Positions 23,211 to 31,319 of a stretch of DNA of 64,000 bases are shown here, piece by piece (the stretch's first letter is position 1; the number at the start of each line of letters is the position of its first letter). The notes beneath the pieces are model-generated. The model did not search any database and was not told the origin of the DNA. It worked only from the letters and a program-made list of their open reading frames with translations. Both the position numbers and the translations under genes were made by a program. The DNA comes from Methylophilaceae bacterium. GTDB taxonomy: Bacteria; Pseudomonadota; Gammaproteobacteria; Burkholderiales; Methylophilaceae. The DNA is taken from assembly GCA_905339275.1 (NCBI GenBank), contig CAJPFK010000001.1, positions 620,001 through 684,000 on the forward strand, given 5' to 3'.

Positions 23211-23675
23211 TCCCCACTCACTTCTACTACAAGGGCTTCCCCGTTCTTAGCAAGCTGGTATGGGTCTAAGTTTTCATATTTCCGCTCCAGCGTTAATGAG
23301 ACGTTCATCAGGTTCTGCCATGGCGATGCTAGAAGGTGAAGGACTGCGGTACTACAACCGTCATGTTGGGCATCTGGCCCGGACCCTGATGAAAGACGCG
23401 CGCGGGGAGGGCTCATTCGTTAGCCGGGAGTCTGTTGCCTCCCCTTGAATTAGCCAGGCGCTCCCCGCGCGGGTCTAATCCGCTTTCCAGTCCGGCCCTG
23501 TCTCTCGACAGGCTGCGCATAGACTACGGTCATGGTGGTACAGTCATGGTTTCACCGCTGAATAAAGAGCAGTTTATCCGGGACATTGAGAAACTGGCTG
23601 GCCGGTCATTCGACATGGCAGCGCTGGAATGCTCCGGTTAATTCAGCCATCAGGTTGCCAAGCGAGGCATTTTGA
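23211..23675. other. gene-poor junction segment between cassette remnant and transporter
   Basis: No complete gene is supported in these 465 bases. Directly after the truncated attC, one frame reads PTHFYYKGFPVLSKLVWV and stops at about 23269, which looks like the end of a lost protein. Further on, 23546-23641 could encode a 31-residue peptide (MVSPLNKEQFIRDIEKLAG...) of plausible composition but without a good ribosome-binding site. The segment also holds the GC-rich inverted repeat at 23395-23475. It is probably debris of rearrangement. Confidence 0.45.
23395..23475. repeat. GC-rich 15-bp inverted repeat
   Basis: gacgcgcgcggggag at 23395-23409 is complementary to ctccccgcgcgggtc at 23461-23475 with one mismatch and a 51-base interval. 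It has no T-tract, so it is not a standard terminator. Its role is unknown; it may be an end or folding element of a mobile unit. Confidence 0.55.
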
Positions 23676-24291
23676 ATGAGTAGCTGTTGCGAAAACAATT
23701 GTGCGATAAATGCGCTTCGGGAAACTCAGCGGCGAACGCTGCAAATCGTGCTCGCCATCAATGGCGTTATGTTTCTGGTTATTGCTGTGGCCGCGCTCTA
23801 TGGAGGCTCAACGGCACTTCTGGCCGACAGCCTCGATAACCTTGGGGACGCTGTGACGTATGGTCTCAGCCTGTATGTCATTTCGAGGAGTACGGCCGCC
23901 AAGGCCAGGGTTGCGCTGTTAAAGGGTGGCCTCATTTTCCTGGCAGCGTGCGTTGTGGCTGCGCAAATTGTTTACAGGCTTTTTGTCCCGGGCACCCCTT
24001 TGTTTGAGGTCATGGGGGCGTTCAGCCTTCTTGGCCTCGTAGCAAACTCAATCTGCCTGTTCCTGCTGTGGCGGCATCGCCATGAAGATATCAACATGCG
24101 CTCTGTGTGGGAGTGCTCGCGAAACGACATTGCATCGAACCTTTCCGTGTTTGTGGCGGCCAGGAGCAGTCTGGTTTACCGGTTCAGGCTGGCCTGATAT
24201 CGTGGTTGCGCTTGGTCTCGTGTGGCTGTTAATGCGGTCCGCTATGCGTGTTGTATCGTCAGCCTTGGTGGAGCTTCGTGCGGCAACCTGA
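23676..24291 (+). pseudogene. CDF-like cation transporter, frameshifted
   Basis: The first frame (from ATG 23676, preceded by GAGG) gives the N-terminal part of a short cation-diffusion-facilitator-like protein: a Cys-rich start (SSCCENNCAI), then four to five membrane helices with ADSLDNLGDAVTYGLSL, the metal-site helix of the family. It runs out of register after WECSRNDIASNLSVFVAA (about nt 24160). The +1 frame then continues the expected sequence (GAVWFTGSGWPDIVV) to a stop at 24291. One extra base, as in gcc-a-gga, explains the break. Rejoined length is about 205 residues, usual for this single-unit family. It is either a true pseudogene or a sequencing error. Confidence 0.75.
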
Positions 24292-24370
24292 CCAGGCCAC
24301 CAACCTGACAGGCAAAAGTGCTATCCAGCGGATGGCGAAGGTTGAGCTTAATGACAGAAGGGGGTGTGAT

Positions 24371-24892
24371 ATGACGATCAACGGCAAAACACTCGGCTGG
24401 GCAGGCATGCTGGGTATGGTGATGGGATGTGGTTCTCATGCGCTGGCGGAATCTCCTGCGGCCATTGCCTTGACTGACGCGGAGCAGGCGGCCGTATTCA
24501 AGGCCGCCGGCTTCACGCTCAAGGGCAAGGAGTGGCGCGCCTGCGACACTGGCGATTCCGGCGCGCCCTATGAACCCGGTACAATTCAGGAAGTGCGCGA
24601 CCTTAACGGCGATGGCCGCCCGGAGGCGGTCGTTACCGAGGGCGGCACATATTGCTACGGCTTTGCCGGCATGGGGTTTACTTTGCTCAGCAAGCAGGCC
24701 AACGGCAGTTGGCGCGTAATGACCAGCAATACCGGGATAGCGGAATTTCTGAAGACCCATGGCGTCGGCGGGTGGCCGGATATTTCGGTCGGCGGCCCAG
24801 GGTTCTGTTTTCCGGTGGAGCGTTGGAACGGTAAGGAATACAAATTGCATCGTTTTGAATATGAAGGTAAACGCTGCAAGCCAGCGCGCTGA
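24371..24892 (+). CDS. secreted protein of unknown function with Asp-rich loop
   Basis: A 173-residue protein starting at the ATG 24371 after a good Shine-Dalgarno (GAAGGGGG). The signal peptide ends near residue 26 (SHALA/ES). A stretch RDLNGDGRPEAVVTEGG (about residues 76-92) looks like a calcium-binding DxNxDG loop of the FG-GAP/VCBS type. Four cysteines in the mature part (ACDTG, YCYG, GFCF, RCKP) may form disulfides. A periplasmic or extracellular role is likely; function unknown. Not overlapped by the broken transporter gene upstream once this start is used. Confidence 0.65.
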   Translation: MTINGKTLGWAGMLGMVMGCGSHALAESPAAIALTDAEQAAVFKAAGFTLKGKEWRACDTGDSGAPYEPGTIQEVRDLNGDGRPEAVVTEGGTYCYGFAGMGFTLLSKQANGSWRVMTSNTGIAEFLKTHGVGGWPDISVGGPGFCFPVERWNGKEYKLHRFEYEGKRCKPAR

Positions 24893-24963
24893 TAATTGAA
24901 GTGAGAAGTATGCTAAGTTAACGAAGTCAAGGGTGGCTATTTTCAATCTTAAAGGGGAATGTT

Positions 24964-25410
24964 ATGAGCATGACAACCTATGAAGGGGAAATTTCAATGG
25001 TCGGTGCGGGCACCTGGCAGGATGGTGCCGCAAACGGTTCAGGCGGCGGCGGTCAAGGCAAAACCATATTATCCGTGCTTGAAATAGGTGACCATAGCCT
25101 GAGAAAAATTGTCTTGCCGGATTACATCAGCAATTATATCCACCCCGGCAAACATACCCAAATTCTTGTTGGGCAAGGCCTGTCACGCGGTCTTATTACC
25201 AGGCCGTTCATTGCTGCTGCCAAGGTAGACGGCAAAACTTATAAAGAGAGCAGCGGGATGGTGTTATTCGTGAGTTTGGCAAAGTCCATTCTTTATACTA
25301 TTCCCGTTGGAATTGGATTAGGCGCCATCTGGGCGCCACTTGGCGTGCTTGGCGTTATTGGTGTCTTTGCTTACTACATCCGGGATTACCTGAGTTTTCT
25401 GCGGTTCTAG
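24964..25410 (+). CDS. hypothetical membrane protein
   Basis: A 148-residue protein with a strong ribosome-binding site (AAAGGGGAAT before ATG 24964). The N-terminal two-thirds is soluble, with a Gly-rich turn (SGGGGQGK, about 27-34), and the C-terminal third contains two adjacent hydrophobic segments (about 96-115 and 119-138). I do not recognise a family. It follows the secreted protein by 71 bp on the same strand. Confidence 0.55.
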   Translation: MSMTTYEGEISMVGAGTWQDGAANGSGGGGQGKTILSVLEIGDHSLRKIVLPDYISNYIHPGKHTQILVGQGLSRGLITRPFIAAAKVDGKTYKESSGMVLFVSLAKSILYTIPVGIGLGAIWAPLGVLGVIGVFAYYIRDYLSFLRF

Positions 25411-25585
25411 TTGTTGACGGCCTGATGCGCATGGACTGGAAACATGTGCAAGTATTGGCGTGCCGGAGCGTACAACGTTAAAGCCATTTTCCTGCCGGCA
25501 CTGCGACCGGCTTGCCCGCTTGAATGTGCATCGGTCCTGGATAGCAAGCACTGACGTAAAGCGCCGGATGGTGAGTGTCAGGCCA

Positions 25586-25960
25586 TCAGCCGGCAATTTG
25601 CGCAGCCTGCGGCTTCGACGTGGAGAATTCCTCGAAAGCTGCGACAGCATTGGCAGCATACATCGCTGATGGCCCGCCGCCCATGTAGATGGCGATGCCC
25701 AATGCCTCATGCACTTCTTCCGCCGTCGCGCCCAGGCGCACAAGTGCTTTGGTATGGAATCCGATGCAGCCATCGCAGCGTGCCGCGACCCCGAGCGCCA
25801 GCGCAATCAGTTCCTTGGTCTTCGCGTCGAGCGTGCCCGGCATCATCGCGGTTTTTCCCAGTGCAGCAAAGCTTTGCATCATGTCGGGCAGGCCTGAACG
25901 TAGCGATGCAAGGTTGGTGGAAATCTCGCGCGTCAAGGTTTGGTAGCTGGTCGTGGACAC
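25586..25960 (-). CDS. carboxymuconolactone decarboxylase (AhpD-like) family protein
   Basis: A 124-residue protein of the CMD/AhpD fold. The motif CDGCIGFHTKALVRLG (about residues 62-77) contains the CxxC pair and downstream histidine used by AhpD-type thiol peroxidase partners rather than by true decarboxylases. It is divergent from the ArsR-type regulator at 26117, with a palindrome between them, which suggests the regulator controls it and links it to thiol or peroxide stress. Confidence 0.85.
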   Translation of the reverse strand: MSTTSYQTLTREISTNLASLRSGLPDMMQSFAALGKTAMMPGTLDAKTKELIALALGVAARCDGCIGFHTKALVRLGATAEEVHEALGIAIYMGGGPSAMYAANAVAAFEEFSTSKPQAAQIAG

Positions 25961-26072
25961 TGCTGATTACTCCTGTGCTGGTTCGTTAAACGGGACAAGG
26001 AAAGCGGGGTACAATGCCTGCGAATTCATGGGCATATCCGGCAAACCGGACCACGCATGCTTGCTCTTTATA

Positions 26073-26086
26073 TTAGTATATACTAA
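26073..26086. promoter_or_regulatory. candidate operator of the ArsR-type repressor
   Basis: A perfect 14-bp palindrome TTAGTATATACTAA lies in the divergent region between the AhpD-like gene and the regulator, 31 bp before the regulator's start. ArsR/BigR-type repressors bind AT-rich palindromes placed like this. Binding itself is inferred. Confidence 0.6.
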
Positions 26087-26116
26087 ATTAGATAAACATA
26101 ATAAAAGAGGCAAAAA

Positions 26117-26428
26117 TTGGCATCGAGTAAAAAAGACCGGCTGTTCTTGCAGGAAGGGGTGGCCAAGGCTGCTTCCCTGCTGCGTGCTGTAGGCAACGAG
26201 CATCGCCTGTTGGTGCTGTGCCTCTTGATAGAGCATGGCGAGTTGTCGGTCGGCATGATGCTGGAGCGCATCGAACTGAGTCAGTCCGCACTGTCGCAGC
26301 ACCTGGCCAAAATGCGTGAGGAACGCCTGATTACGTTCCGGCGAGAATCGCAGACTTTGTACTACCGCATCGACAACCCTGATGTGGAAAAGCTCGTGGC
26401 GGCGCTCAAAATCATTTTCTGCCCTTGA
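26117..26428 (+). CDS. ArsR/SmtB-family (BigR/SqrR-like) transcriptional repressor
   Basis: A 103-residue winged-helix protein starting at TTG 26117 with AGAGG six bases upstream. The recognition helix region reads ELSQSALSQHLAKMREERL, followed by the beta wing with TLYYRI. The metal-binding CxC of ArsR is absent; instead there is one Cys in LLVLCLLIEHG and one near the C-terminus (IIFCP), the positions of the two cysteines that form a di- or tetrasulfide in BigR/SqrR/YgaV sensors. A persulfide- or oxidant-sensing repressor is therefore likely. Its apparent target is the divergent AhpD-like gene and itself. Confidence 0.82.
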   Translation: MASSKKDRLFLQEGVAKAASLLRAVGNEHRLLVLCLLIEHGELSVGMMLERIELSQSALSQHLAKMREERLITFRRESQTLYYRIDNPDVEKLVAALKIIFCP

Positions 26429-26572
26429 CGATGCGGTTCCGGTGAATATTCGTGCAGCGTGCACTTCCAACCGCCGTTCGGAAGGCACCAGCCTATGGTG
26501 GACTCCCCAAGGTGTTGATAACCCGCTGTATCAAGTCTTGGCGCAGTTCAGCTTAGCGTCATGATGAAATAA

Positions 26573-26597
26573 AAAAGCCGGCACGAGGCCGGCTTTT
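26573..26597. terminator. bidirectional rho-independent terminator
   Basis: aaaagccggc (26573-26582) pairs with gccggctttt (26588-26597) around a 5-base loop, with A- and T-runs on both sides. It serves the minus-strand UPF0114 gene ending at 26611 and can also stop transcription from the regulator side. Confidence 0.88.
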
Positions 26598-26610
26598 CAG
26601 GTGCGTCCGC

Positions 26611-27138
26611 TCAATGTTCTTTGGGCGTACCGTGCGCCATGATCCTGTCGATCCATGCAATCGACAGGGCGGAGATGACGAATGCCATGTGGATCAGGGT
26701 TTGCCACATCATGGTCTGCTGATCGAGATTCGGCGCGTTGATGAAGGTTTTCAGCAAATGAATGGACGAAATGCCGATGATGGCGGTTGCCAGCTTTACC
26801 TTCAGCAGATTGGCGTTTACATGGGAGAGCCAGTCCGGTTCGTCGGGATGGCCGCTCAGGTTGAGGCGGGAGACGAAGGTTTCGTAACCGCCGACGATGA
26901 CCATGATCAGCAGGTTGGAGATCATGACGACATCGATCAGCCCAAGCACGATCAGCATGATATCGGCTTCTGCCAGGTGCGGCAGTTTTTCGACCAGGTG
27001 CGTCAACTCGATCATGAAATGATAGACGTAGACAGCCTGGGCAACGATCAGGCCGAGATAAAGCGGGACTTGCAGCCAGCGGCTGCCGAACAGGATGGCG
27101 CTCATCGGGCGCATGCGCGGGTTGGTACTTTGTTCCAT
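26611..27138 (-). CDS. UPF0114 (YqhA-like) inner-membrane protein
   Basis: A 175-residue protein with four predicted membrane helices (about 22-44, 60-88, 115-135 and 145-165). It has the TIGR00645/UPF0114 features FGSRWLQVPLYLGL near the N-terminus and GGYETFVSRL after the second helix. The ATG at 27136-27138 follows an AGGA ribosome-binding site; an earlier Met at 27174 is less likely. Function of the family is unknown. Followed by a terminator. Confidence 0.88.
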   Translation of the reverse strand: MEQSTNPRMRPMSAILFGSRWLQVPLYLGLIVAQAVYVYHFMIELTHLVEKLPHLAEADIMLIVLGLIDVVMISNLLIMVIVGGYETFVSRLNLSGHPDEPDWLSHVNANLLKVKLATAIIGISSIHLLKTFINAPNLDQQTMMWQTLIHMAFVISALSIAWIDRIMAHGTPKEH

Positions 27139-27286
27139 GAAGGTTCCTAGATTAATAAATTGCAACAAAAACAACAGGTGCAGATGATAACAAAAGCCTG
27201 AGTCGTCATCTAAGATAAATTCAGGCGCATGCTTGCGACCGGAACAAGGCTCATTCGTTCATGGAAAACGTTACAATGCCGGGGCT

Positions 27287-28321
27287 ATGCATGCCGCCCT
27301 GACCCGTTTGCGTACTTTCCTGCCCGTGATGGCCTTCTTTGCGGGCTTCATCTGGGATGCGCTCACCATCGGGCGTTACGTCAGCCACCTGGATCTGTGG
27401 ATACTGACCGGCTACCTTGCCTGCGCAGGGGGCATTCTCTGGTGGCTGGGCTACCGGCACAGCTTGCAGCAGCCGGTTGGCAGGCTGGAGCAGTTGCCTT
27501 ATCTTGCGATGCAATTCCTGTTCGGCGGCCTGTTTAGCGCATTATTCATTTTCTACCTGAAAAGTGCGAGCCATATTCTCGCGCTCTTGTGGTCGCTGGG
27601 CCTTGCCGTTTTGCTGGTCGCGAATGAGTTTATCAAGGATAAGTATCGCCGTTTCACGATTACATGGACCTTCTTCGGTCTTTGCGCCATCCTGCTTTTC
27701 AACTTTTTACTGCCTTTTATACTCGGCAGCATTCATTTCTTCTGGTTTTATGTCAGCACCCTGGCGGGCGCAGGCCTGGCCTATGGCTTGCGCTATATCA
27801 CCCCCGGCCGTCCCGGGCGTATCGGCCCGGTCTGGCTGATTGCGGCGATTCTGGCTTGCGCCTATCCGCTGGACATCATTCCACCGGTGCCGCTGGTAAA
27901 GCGGGATATCCATATCGGCCTGCAGCTCGAAAAGGCAAGGGGCAATTATGAAATCACCGTGGACAAGGCGACGGTCTGGAATTTCTGGCAGGTATGGGAT
28001 GACCGTATCCATGTGCCCGCAGGCGAGCGGCTATACTGCGTTTCTTCGGTCTTTGCGCCCAGCGGCATCAGTACCCGGCTTTATCATCGCTGGCAATACC
28101 ATGATGCCGGGCAGGGCTGGGTCAGTACGGAACGTATCGGTTTTGATCTTGAGGGCGGCCGTGGCGGCGGTTTCAGGGGTTACACCTACAAGCAGAATAT
28201 CCATTCCGGCGAGTGGCGCGTCAGCATCGAAACCGAGTATGGGCGTACTGTTGCAATACACAAATTCACGGTGTCGCCGGATGAGCCGGACCAGCCGAGG
28301 AAAAGGCTCAGGATACCCTGA
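27287..28321 (+). CDS. DUF2914-containing membrane protein
   Basis: About 344 residues from ATG 27287 (after GCCGGGG). The first 205 residues contain seven or so hydrophobic segments; the C-terminal ~110 residues are a soluble DUF2914 domain, recognisable by LYHRWQYHDAGQGWV and GFRGYTYKQNIHSGEWRV. The C-terminal domain would be periplasmic or cytoplasmic beta-sandwich; its function is unknown. An in-frame Met at 27233 is an alternative start without support. Convergent with rlmJ, whose stop is 3 bp away. Confidence 0.82.
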   Translation: MHAALTRLRTFLPVMAFFAGFIWDALTIGRYVSHLDLWILTGYLACAGGILWWLGYRHSLQQPVGRLEQLPYLAMQFLFGGLFSALFIFYLKSASHILALLWSLGLAVLLVANEFIKDKYRRFTITWTFFGLCAILLFNFLLPFILGSIHFFWFYVSTLAGAGLAYGLRYITPGRPGRIGPVWLIAAILACAYPLDIIPPVPLVKRDIHIGLQLEKARGNYEITVDKATVWNFWQVWDDRIHVPAGERLYCVSSVFAPSGISTRLYHRWQYHDAGQGWVSTERIGFDLEGGRGGGFRGYTYKQNIHSGEWRVSIETEYGRTVAIHKFTVSPDEPDQPRKRLRIP

Positions 28322-28324
28322 CGA

Positions 28325-29185
28325 TTATTCAATCCGCGATTCCAGCGTGTAATCTGCACCGTCATCCAGCGCCAGTTTTTCCACCAGTACAGGCATGATC
28401 CCGGCCAGCATGCCCGGTAATGTCCAGGGCGGGTTGATGATGAAAAGGCCGCTGCCGTGCATGCCGAACCCGTCAATGGATGGGGTTTGTACGGTGAAGG
28501 TGACATTAAGCCAGTTCTTCAATTGCAGCCGCTTCAGCTTGTCGATCATTTGCTGCGGTTCCGGCCGCTGCAGCAATGGGTACCAGATGATGTAGGTGCC
28601 GGTTGCAAATCGCGCCAGGCTGTCCTTGACCATCTCGACCACGCGCGCGTAGTCCTGTTTCTCTTCGTAGGGCGGGTCTACGAGCACCACGGCGCGGCGC
28701 GGCGGCGGGGGCAATAATGCCTTGATCCCGGCAAACCCGTTTTGCGCCTCGGTCATGACCTTGCGGTTGTCCGGGCCGAGTCCCAGTCCCTTGAAGGACT
28801 GGTTCAGCAATTTATAGTCGTTGGGATGCAGTTCGAAAAGGCGCAGACGGTCATCCGCCCGCATGGCGGAAAATGCCAGTATCGGGGAACCCGGGTAGCA
28901 TTTGAGCGTGCTTTCAGGGTTGAATTGCCTGATGGCATCGACATAATCGCGGATGGCTTGCGGCAGGTTTCCTGCGTCCCATAACCGGCTGACCCCGCCG
29001 GAAAATTCGGCATTCTGGGTAGCATAGCCTTTGTCCAGCGCGTACATGCCTGCTCCGGCATGCGTGTCGATATACCAGAAAGGTTTATCCTTTTGCGCGG
29101 CATATTTCAGCACCTGCAGGAGGACGATATGTTTGAGCACGTCGGCATGGTTGCCGGCGTGAAAGGCGTGACGATAACTGAGCAT
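28325..29185 (-). CDS. rlmJ: 23S rRNA (adenine(2030)-N(6))-methyltransferase RlmJ
   Basis: Methylates A2030 of 23S rRNA. The 286-residue protein begins with the family signature LSYRHAFHAGNHADVLKH and includes YIDTHAGAGMY (SAM-binding) and the catalytic motif VDPPYE (about 169-174), the DPPY form of N6-adenine methyltransferases. Length agrees with E. coli RlmJ (280). Monocistronic, 44 bp downstream of sodC. Confidence 0.95.
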   Translation of the reverse strand: MLSYRHAFHAGNHADVLKHIVLLQVLKYAAQKDKPFWYIDTHAGAGMYALDKGYATQNAEFSGGVSRLWDAGNLPQAIRDYVDAIRQFNPESTLKCYPGSPILAFSAMRADDRLRLFELHPNDYKLLNQSFKGLGLGPDNRKVMTEAQNGFAGIKALLPPPPRRAVVLVDPPYEEKQDYARVVEMVKDSLARFATGTYIIWYPLLQRPEPQQMIDKLKRLQLKNWLNVTFTVQTPSIDGFGMHGSGLFIINPPWTLPGMLAGIMPVLVEKLALDDGADYTLESRIE

Positions 29186-29229
29186 GCGGAGATTTCCGGG
29201 GTCGGATTCCTGGTTGCCGGGCCGGCAGG

Positions 29230-29751
29230 TTATTCAATGATGCCGCAGGCAATGCGTGCGCCACCGCCGCCCAGGGGGAGCGGGTTGTCGCTGTAATTAT
29301 CGCTTCCTGCATGGATGACGATGGCGCGGTTGATGACATCCGCCAATTTCAGCCGCGATGCTACAACAGGTTGATCCGCACTACCGTCAGCGGCGACGGC
29401 CAGGGCCGGCAGGTCGCCGGAATGGCCTGCACCGGAGGGACCTTCATGCCTGCTGCTGCGTGCCGGGTCGTAATGGCCGCCAGCGCCCAGTCCCGCCACT
29501 TTCTTGCCGTCTTTCTCCAGAGCGTCGCAGTTCGGGTTTTCATGGATATGGAAGCCGCGCTGGCCGGGCGGGAGCTCCGCGAGGTCCGGTGCGATAACCA
29601 GCCCCTGCTCGCTATCGGATAGTTTAATGATGCCGATAATCTTGCCGCTGCCTGCTTCACTGATGGCGCGGACGGCAACGACTTTTTCGGCTGCCATCGC
29701 AGGCATGCTGGCCAGCATGAGCGCGGCAATCAATAAACGGCTGAATGTCAT
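29230..29751 (-). CDS. sodC: periplasmic Cu,Zn superoxide dismutase
   Basis: Dismutates superoxide in the periplasm. The ATG at 29749-29751 follows AAAAGGA and gives 173 residues with a signal peptide cleaved near AMA/AEK. Metal ligands are visible: the His pair in GFHIHEN, the histidines of GGHYDP and RHEGP, GHSGDLPAL, and the C-terminal AIVIHAG; the disulfide cysteines are in NPNCD and RIACG. All residues expected for an active bacterial-type enzyme are present. Confidence 0.95.
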   Translation of the reverse strand: MTFSRLLIAALMLASMPAMAAEKVVAVRAISEAGSGKIIGIIKLSDSEQGLVIAPDLAELPPGQRGFHIHENPNCDALEKDGKKVAGLGAGGHYDPARSSRHEGPSGAGHSGDLPALAVAADGSADQPVVASRLKLADVINRAIVIHAGSDNYSDNPLPLGGGGARIACGIIE

Positions 29752-29912
29752 CGTATTGATCCTTTTAAATATGGGATGGAGACTGTCTGACAACGATATG
29801 CGTATTGTATTCCATCCGCCTGCATTGCATCTTCATTAAATCCCGGGTCAACGGATTGTTCGGCCCCTCGTTAACTTAGGGGTGACACTCGTAAACAACT
29901 GGAAAGGAATCA

Positions 29913-30230
29913 ATGATGACATTCATTAAAATTGTCGGGGTTGTAGCAGCGGTCGCTGCAATTGGCTTGGGTAATGTCTATGCGAATGAAGACGGTGGCA
30001 AGGCAGAGCACAAGATGAGAGCGGACGTGAACCAGGATGGAAAAATCAGCTACGACGAATTCCGCACTGCACATGAAAAACGCATTGAACAGCATTTCAA
30101 GCGCATGGATGCCAATGCCGACGGCTTTATCGACCAGGCTGAGAAAAAGGCCGTGCATGAAAAGTGGGCTGAGAAGCGCAAGGTGAAATATGAGCGCTGC
30201 AATAAACCCCATGCAGAAAAAACATATTAA
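29913..30230 (+). CDS. small secreted EF-hand pair protein
   Basis: A 105-residue protein with a signal peptide (cleavage after about residue 24, VYA/NE) and two EF-hand loops, DVNQDGKISYDE (about 38-49) and DANADGFIDQAE (about 66-77), both with the full set of calcium ligands. The Shine-Dalgarno AAAGGA precedes ATG 29913 (a second ATG follows directly). Likely a periplasmic calcium-binding protein; no further role can be given. Followed by a terminator. Confidence 0.75.
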   Translation: MMTFIKIVGVVAAVAAIGLGNVYANEDGGKAEHKMRADVNQDGKISYDEFRTAHEKRIEQHFKRMDANADGFIDQAEKKAVHEKWAEKRKVKYERCNKPHAEKTY

Positions 30231-30255
30231 CCGGCACTGATCTGCGGTTCACCAC

Positions 30256-30281
30256 AGGCACCTGATACAGGTGCCTTTTTC
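30256..30281 (+). terminator. rho-independent terminator
   Basis: aggcacctg (30256-30264) and caggtgcct (30268-30276) form a 9-bp stem with a 3-base loop and a T-run. It ends the EF-hand gene 26 bp upstream. Confidence 0.9.
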
Positions 30282-30374
30282 ATGCCCGCCTGTACTTGAT
30301 GCCCCGTTCTATTTTGCGGAATTCTGCTCTCTGTGCATTGGATAGTCACCCGTAGGCTGCTAGCATTACGGTCT

Positions 30375-31319
30375 ATGCAAAACGACCATATTTCTCACAA
30401 GCACCATGCGCATCATGCCCACGATCACAAGCCACGGGATCAGAACCTGCTGCTTTGGCCGCTGGTACTGATCTCCGGCTTTGCCGTCATCGAGGCAATC
30501 GGTGGCTGGATCACCGGCTCGCTGGCATTGCTGGGGGATGCCGGCCATATGTTCTCCGATGCGGCGGCGCTGGCGCTGGCATGGGTCGGCGCCTGGGTAG
30601 CACGCAAGCCCGCCAGCGCCAGGCACAGTTTTGGCCTGATGCGGGCGGAAGTCATTGTAGCCTTGCTGAATGGCCTTTTTATGCTGGCGGTGGTGGCTGC
30701 GATTATTTATGAGGCCATTGAACGCCTGCAATCGCCGCAGCCTGTCGCGGCGGGCGGTGTCATGCTGATCGCGTTTGTGGGCCTGGTGATCAATGTCGTC
30801 GTTGCCGTGCATCTGCATCGCGGCCAGCATACGATCAATCACCGTGCAGCGCTGCTGCATGTGATTGGCGATTTGCTCGGTTCCCTGGCGGCATTGGCGG
30901 CCGGAGTGGTGATCTATTTCACCGGCTGGTTTGCGATAGACCCGATCCTGTCCCTGTTCATTTCTATCCTGATCCTGCTTTCCACGCTCAAGCTTCTGCG
31001 GGAGGTCCTGCATATGCTGATGGAGGGGGTTCCGCATCATCTTGATATTGCCGAGGTCAGCGAACAGCTCATTCGTGTTCCGGCGGTGGAGGGCGTCCAC
31101 CATGTCCGTATCTGGTCGCTATCTTCAGAGGAGGTTGCGCTATCCGCCCATGTCGTGCTCAAGGAGCATCATGCCTGGCCGCAGACTTTGGCCGAACTGC
31201 GCCGATTGCTGCACAGGCAGTTCAATATCCGCCACGTTACCCTGCAACCGGAGTTCAGCGGTTCAGGCAGTATAGACCCGCAAGGTTGCTGGCTCACGGA
31301 GCCGCACAATGAGACATGA
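30375..31319 (+). CDS. cation diffusion facilitator, zinc exporter type (CzcD/ZitB-like)
   Basis: About 314 residues from ATG 30375. A His-rich N-terminus (KHHAHHAHDH) precedes six membrane helices. The tetrahedral metal site is visible as HxxxD pairs in DAGHMFSDAAA (helix 2) and HVIGDLLGS (helix 5). The cytoplasmic C-terminal domain (about 215-300) has the usual ferredoxin-like pattern. Export of Zn(II), perhaps Co(II) or Cd(II), is inferred from the family. The uracil-DNA glycosylase gene overlaps its stop by 4 bp. Confidence 0.92.
   Translation: MQNDHISHKHHAHHAHDHKPRDQNLLLWPLVLISGFAVIEAIGGWITGSLALLGDAGHMFSDAAALALAWVGAWVARKPASARHSFGLMRAEVIVALLNGLFMLAVVAAIIYEAIERLQSPQPVAAGGVMLIAFVGLVINVVVAVHLHRGQHTINHRAALLHVIGDLLGSLAALAAGVVIYFTGWFAIDPILSLFISILILLSTLKLLREVLHMLMEGVPHHLDIAEVSEQLIRVPAVEGVHHVRIWSLSSEEVALSAHVVLKEHHAWPQTLAELRRLLHRQFNIRHVTLQPEFSGSGSIDPQGCWLTEPHNET

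Noticed and set aside
23260..23448. 62-codon plus-strand frame in the junction segment
   Set aside because: It spans the GC-rich inverted repeat, has no ribosome-binding site and no recognisable domain.
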